DNA of 5,660 nt, from the NCBI GenBank assembly GCA_022865365.1, contig JALHSW010000252.1, positions 1-5,660 on the forward strand, in the 5' to 3' direction. Of this stretch, positions 4,020 through 5,660 are shown piece by piece; position 1 is the first letter of the stretch, and the number at the start of each line of letters is the position of its first letter. The DNA is from Acidimicrobiia bacterium. Its GTDB lineage: Bacteria; Actinomycetota; Acidimicrobiia; IMCC26256; PALSA-555. The notes beneath the pieces were generated by a model. That model had not been told where the DNA came from and made no database searches. It saw only the letters and a list, made by a program, of their open reading frames with translations. Both the position numbers and the translations under genes were made by a program.

Positions 4020-5660
4020 GTGGCTCTCGTCAAGCGAATCCTCGTCGGTCGGCCCTTGGCGACGACGGAACAGGAGCACCAGCGCATCCCGAAGCTCATC
4101 GCGCTCGCGGTGTTCTCTTCGGACGCGATCTCCTCCACCGCGTACGCCACGGAGGAGATCCTCTTCGTCACCGCGGTCGGCGCCTCGAGCCTGCTCCTCG
4201 GACTCGAGACGCTGGTCCCGATCGCGATCGCGGTCGCGTTGCTGCTGTCGATCGTGGCGTTCTCGTATCGCCAGACGATCTTCTCGTACCCGAACGGCGG
4301 CGGCAGCTACGTCGTCAGCCGCGAGAACCTCGGTGAGAACCCGTCGCTCGTCGCCGGCGCGTCGTTACTCGTCGACTACATCCTCACCGTCGCGGTGTCG
4401 ATCTCGGCCGGCGTCGCCGCGATCATCTCCATCCCGGAGTTCAGCGACCTCGCCAAGCACCGTGTCGAGCTCGGCATCGTGCTCATCATCTTGATCACGC
4501 TCGCGAACCTGCGCGGCATCAAGGAGTCGGGCCGTCTCTTCGCGGCACCGACGTACCTCTACATCGTGATGATCAGCGCGCTGGTCATCTATGGGCTCTA
4601 CCGGAGCTTTGTCCTCGATGACATCTCCACCGTCCCGTTCAACGAGGCGGCGTTCGACGGCACGCTGTACAGCGGCGGGACGCTCGGGTTGTTCCTGATC
4701 CTGAAGGGGTTCTCGTCGGGCGCGGTCGCGCTGACCGGTGTCGAGGCGATCTCCAACGGCGTCCCCGCGTTCCGTCGGCCCGAGTCGAAGAACGCGGCCG
4801 CAACCCTCGTGTCGATGGCCGTGATCCTCGGCACGCTCTTCATGGGGATCTCGATCCTTGCGCACCACCTCCAGCCCTACCCGAGCCACGACTCGACGGT
4901 GCTCGCCCAGCTGGGCATCCAGGTGTTCGGCACCGGCGGCATCTTCTTCGTACTCCAGATCGCGACCGCGCTGATCCTCACGCTCGCGGCCAACACCGCG
5001 TACGCCGACTTCCCACGGTTGTCGTCGATCATCGCCCGCGACGGGTACCTGCCCCGGCAGATGGCGAACCGCGGGGACCGGCTCGTGTTCTCTAACGGCG
5101 TCGTCCTCCTCGCCGGGGCATCGATGCTCCTCATCGTGGCCTTCGGGGGCATCACCAACGCGCTGATCCCGCTCTATGCCGTCGGTGTGTTCACGTCGTT
5201 CACCCTGTCGCAGGCAGGCATGGTGCGCCATCACAAGAAGGAGCAGGCGCCCAACTGGAAGCGCCACATGGTGATCAACGCGATCGGCGCGATAGCGACC
5301 CTCGTGGTGCTCGTCATCGTCGCGGTCACGAAGTTCACCAGTGGCGCGTGGGTGCCGATCATCGTGATCCCGTTCATCATGTTGCTCTTCAAGAGCATCC
5401 ACCGGCACTACCAGCGGGTGGGGAAGAGCCTCCATGTGGACCCTGCCGACCGGACGCGGCCGCTGAACAACACCGTCGTCGTGCTTGTGGGTCGGGTGCA
5501 CAAGGGGGTGCTCCAGGCACTGGCGTACGCCAAGTCGCTGAACGCGCGGCACCTGGTGGCGCTGAGTGTCGTGAGTGACGAGGAAGAGGACGCCAAGATC
5601 CACGAGCAATGGGAGCAGTACGGCATCGACATCCCGCTCGAGACCGTCTACAGCCCGTAC
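4020..5660 (+). CDS. APC-superfamily permease, KimA-like probable potassium importer (C-terminus cut off)
   Basis: 547 codons are visible and the frame is still open at the right edge; Bacillus subtilis KimA is about 607 residues, so the tail is missing. GTG at 4020 follows GGAAGG by eight bases and opens VALVKRILVGRPL. About 12 hydrophobic segments lie between residues 25 and 458. The first contains FSSDAISSTAYATEEI, a hallmark of KimA-like transporters. Residues I recall as coordinating potassium in KimA (Asp36, Tyr43, Thr121, Ser125, Thr230, Glu233, Tyr377) have equivalents with the same local spacing: Asp35, Tyr42, Thr123, Ser127, Thr239, Glu242 and Tyr386. From about 483 (NNTVVVLVGRVHKGVLQALAYAKSLNARHLV, given here as a region to 513) a cytosolic USP-like domain begins, as in KimA. 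It is divergent from ceoB, the arrangement I recall for Rv2690c in mycobacteria. Potassium (proton-coupled) uptake is a strong inference; amino-acid transport, the usual automatic label, is less likely. Confidence 0.9.
   Translation, partial: MALVKRILVGRPLATTEQEHQRIPKLIALAVFSSDAISSTAYATEEILFVTAVGASSLLLGLETLVPIAIAVALLLSIVAFSYRQTIFSYPNGGGSYVVSRENLGENPSLVAGASLLVDYILTVAVSISAGVAAIISIPEFSDLAKHRVELGIVLIILITLANLRGIKESGRLFAAPTYLYIVMISALVIYGLYRSFVLDDISTVPFNEAAFDGTLYSGGTLGLFLILKGFSSGAVALTGVEAISNGVPAFRRPESKNAAATLVSMAVILGTLFMGISILAHHLQPYPSHDSTVLAQLGIQVFGTGGIFFVLQIATALILTLAANTAYADFPRLSSIIARDGYLPRQMANRGDRLVFSNGVVLLAGASMLLIVAFGGITNALIPLYAVGVFTSFTLSQAGMVRHHKKEQAPNWKRHMVINAIGAIATLVVLVIVAVTKFTSGAWVPIIVIPFIMLLFKSIHRHYQRVGKSLHVDPADRTRPLNNTVVVLVGRVHKGVLQALAYAKSLNARHLVALSVVSDEEEDAKIHEQWEQYGIDIPLETVYSPY

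Noticed and set aside
2676..4336. Plus-strand frames antisense to ceoC and ceoB (2676-3572 and 3233-4336)
   Set aside because: Charged mirror sequences of clear TrkA-family genes. The second also runs through the real permease start in another frame.
4365..5609. 414-codon open frame on the minus strand opposite the permease
   Set aside because: It is highly charged (His, Arg, Asp, Glu) low-information sequence mirroring hydrophobic codons of the permease; no ribosome site or family motif.
1..5660. Mobile elements, CRISPR arrays, tRNA or rRNA genes, toxin-antitoxin or phage genes
   Set aside because: No transposase or integrase motifs, no terminal inverted repeats, no spaced direct repeats of CRISPR form and no tRNA-like fold were seen.

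Overview
The window is high-GC DNA whose third codon positions are almost all G or C. The gene set is typical of Actinobacteriota: a LytR-CpsA-Psr (LCP) cell-wall ligase, a proline-rich single-pass membrane protein, a CeoB/CeoC pair of TrkA-type potassium regulators, a small OB-fold protein and a large APC-type permease. Frequent GTG/TTG starts, one-base stop/start overlaps and probable leaderless transcripts also fit. The style suggests a deep-branching actinobacterium, perhaps Acidimicrobiia, but the exact lineage is inference.

Layout. From 2088 down to base 1 the minus strand carries a tightly overlapping three-gene run: a proline-rich membrane-anchored protein (2088-1210), an LCP-family phosphotransferase (1210-305), and the N-terminal part of a DEAD/DEAH-box helicase of the YprA/Hrq1 type (308 to the left edge). 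The helicase has no ATG, GTG or TTG where its coding signal begins. A CTG overlapping the LCP stop is the best-placed start. A 65-base gap (2091-2155) separates this run from a divergent OB-fold gene (2156-2509, plus). Both sides of the gap have a -10-like hexamer placed for leaderless transcription. The OB-fold gene ends inside three tandem copies of a 17-bp repeat that lies between two convergent genes.

From 3892 down to 2568 the minus strand encodes ceoB and ceoC, which overlap by one base. Across a 127-base divergent intergenic region, a KimA-type APC/KUP-like permease runs from 4020 off the right edge (547 codons visible). Its membrane domain keeps the residues I recall as potassium-coordinating in Bacillus KimA.

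Working together. The right half is a potassium-homeostasis block: a probable KimA-like importer divergent from two NAD(H)-binding RCK regulators, with the OB-fold gene alongside. This matches, from memory, the Mycobacterium tuberculosis Rv2690c-ceoB-ceoC-Rv2694c neighbourhood. The left half links envelope assembly (LCP plus proline-rich membrane protein) to a repair-type helicase. I found no mobile element, CRISPR array, RNA gene or clearly unprecedented system. The most unusual points are the CTG-start candidate, the 17-bp repeat at the convergent junction and the back-to-back leaderless promoters.
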